Shown here: positions 5,671 to 6,026 of the stretch, one piece after another
How the letters are laid out: the number at the start of each line of letters is the position of its first letter
Position numbering within the stretch: the first letter of the stretch is position 1
DNA from: Clostridiales bacterium
Lineage (GTDB): Bacteria; Bacillota_A; Clostridia; Christensenellales; Christensenellaceae
Length of the DNA stretch: 6,026 bases
Assembly: GCA_003149735.1 (NCBI GenBank)
Contig: QANA01000010.1
Location: 1 to 6,026 of the forward strand
Direction of reading: 5' to 3'
Program-made: the position numbers and the translations under genes
The notes under the pieces: model-generated
Databases searched by the model: none
Told to the model about the DNA's origin: nothing
The model's input: only the letters and a program-made list of their open reading frames with translations

Positions 5671-6026
5671 GTGGCGCGGAAATCCTATTCGGAGCAGGAA
5701 CGGGAACAAATCCGGGACAAGCTGCTGATCGCGATGCTGCAGTGCATTGCAGAACGTGGGCTGATTCACAGCAGTATCGATGTTCTGTGTGAAAAGGCGG
5801 GGATCTCCAAAACCTTCTTTTACCGTTTTTTCTCTTCGAAGGAGGAGCTGGTTCTTCATGCCCTCCTCTTTCAGCAGCCCAAGCTATTGTCCTATGCCCG
5901 GAGCTTGATGGACAATACTGACCTCTCCTGGAGAGAAAGCGTAAAAACCTTTCTGACAAACTGCTGCTATGGAGCAAAAACCGGTGTGGCGGTACTGTCC
6001 ATTGAAGATGAGAAAGAAATACGCAG
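5671..6026 (+). CDS. TetR-family transcriptional regulator, N-terminal part, cut by window edge
   Basis: The open frame of 118 codons starts at GTG 5671 and continues past the right edge without a stop. The N-terminus MARKSYSEQEREQIRDKLLIA is followed by a helix-turn-helix that fits the TetR family: SIDVLCEKAGISKTFFYRFF (35-54) and then SSKEELVLHAL (55-65), the usual first helices of the DNA-binding domain. The rest seen here (66-118) is the start of the variable ligand-binding domain and gives no hint of the ligand. AAGGGGGG (5657-5664) lies 6 bases before the GTG. It is transcribed away from the LysR gene and behind its own terminator and promoter, so it is a separate unit that may control itself and genes to the right. 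Confidence 0.88.
   Translation, partial: MARKSYSEQEREQIRDKLLIAMLQCIAERGLIHSSIDVLCEKAGISKTFFYRFFSSKEELVLHALLFQQPKLLSYARSLMDNTDLSWRESVKTFLTNCCYGAKTGVAVLSIEDEKEIR

Noticed and set aside
5633..5977. Minus-strand open frame of 114 codons at the right end
   Set aside because: It is the antisense shadow of the TetR-family gene, whose frame has a clear helix-turn-helix, ribosome binding site and promoter.

Overview
The window suggests a mid-GC anaerobic Firmicute, probably a gut Clostridia (Oscillospiraceae- or Lachnospiraceae-like). The evidence is strong AAGGAG-type ribosome binding sites, TTG and GTG starts, a rho-independent terminator with a long T run, and family resemblances. The taxonomic guess is inference from style, not from a marker gene.

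Layout. Positions 74-4148 hold a leftward gene cluster: citD (citrate lyase acyl carrier protein), citE (citrate lyase beta-subunit-like), a CapA/PGA_cap-type metallophosphoesterase-like gene, a YfcC-family transporter pseudogene, and citG (triphosphoribosyl-dephospho-CoA synthase). A LysR-type regulator (4299-5195) is divergent from citD. The two share a roughly 150-bp AT-rich control region with two ACTAT/ATAGT palindromes 42 bp apart. The regulator ends in a strong terminator (5209-5250). A 340-bp stretch without a convincing gene follows. A TetR-family regulator then begins at a GTG at 5671 and runs off the right edge. Its promoter carries a 19-bp palindrome over the -10 box.

How the genes fit together. 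CitG makes the prosthetic-group precursor that is attached to CitD, CitE would be the acyl lyase, a YfcC-type carrier could import the acid, and the LysR protein is the obvious candidate regulator. The set is incomplete. The transferase subunit citF, expected directly after citE, is absent, and so are citC and citX, at least in this window. A CapA-like gene sits where citF should be. citE lacks its usual C-terminal tail and has an altered loop next to a metal ligand. The transporter carries a one-base frameshift, an internal deletion and a 3' deletion that fuses it to the start of citG. An orphan ribosome binding site after the CapA gene hints at another lost gene.

The most economical reading is a citrate-lyase-type locus in decay or remodelling. 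The alternative is a non-canonical CitD/CitE system that works with a CapA-like enzyme or with a citF located elsewhere. The sequence alone does not settle this.
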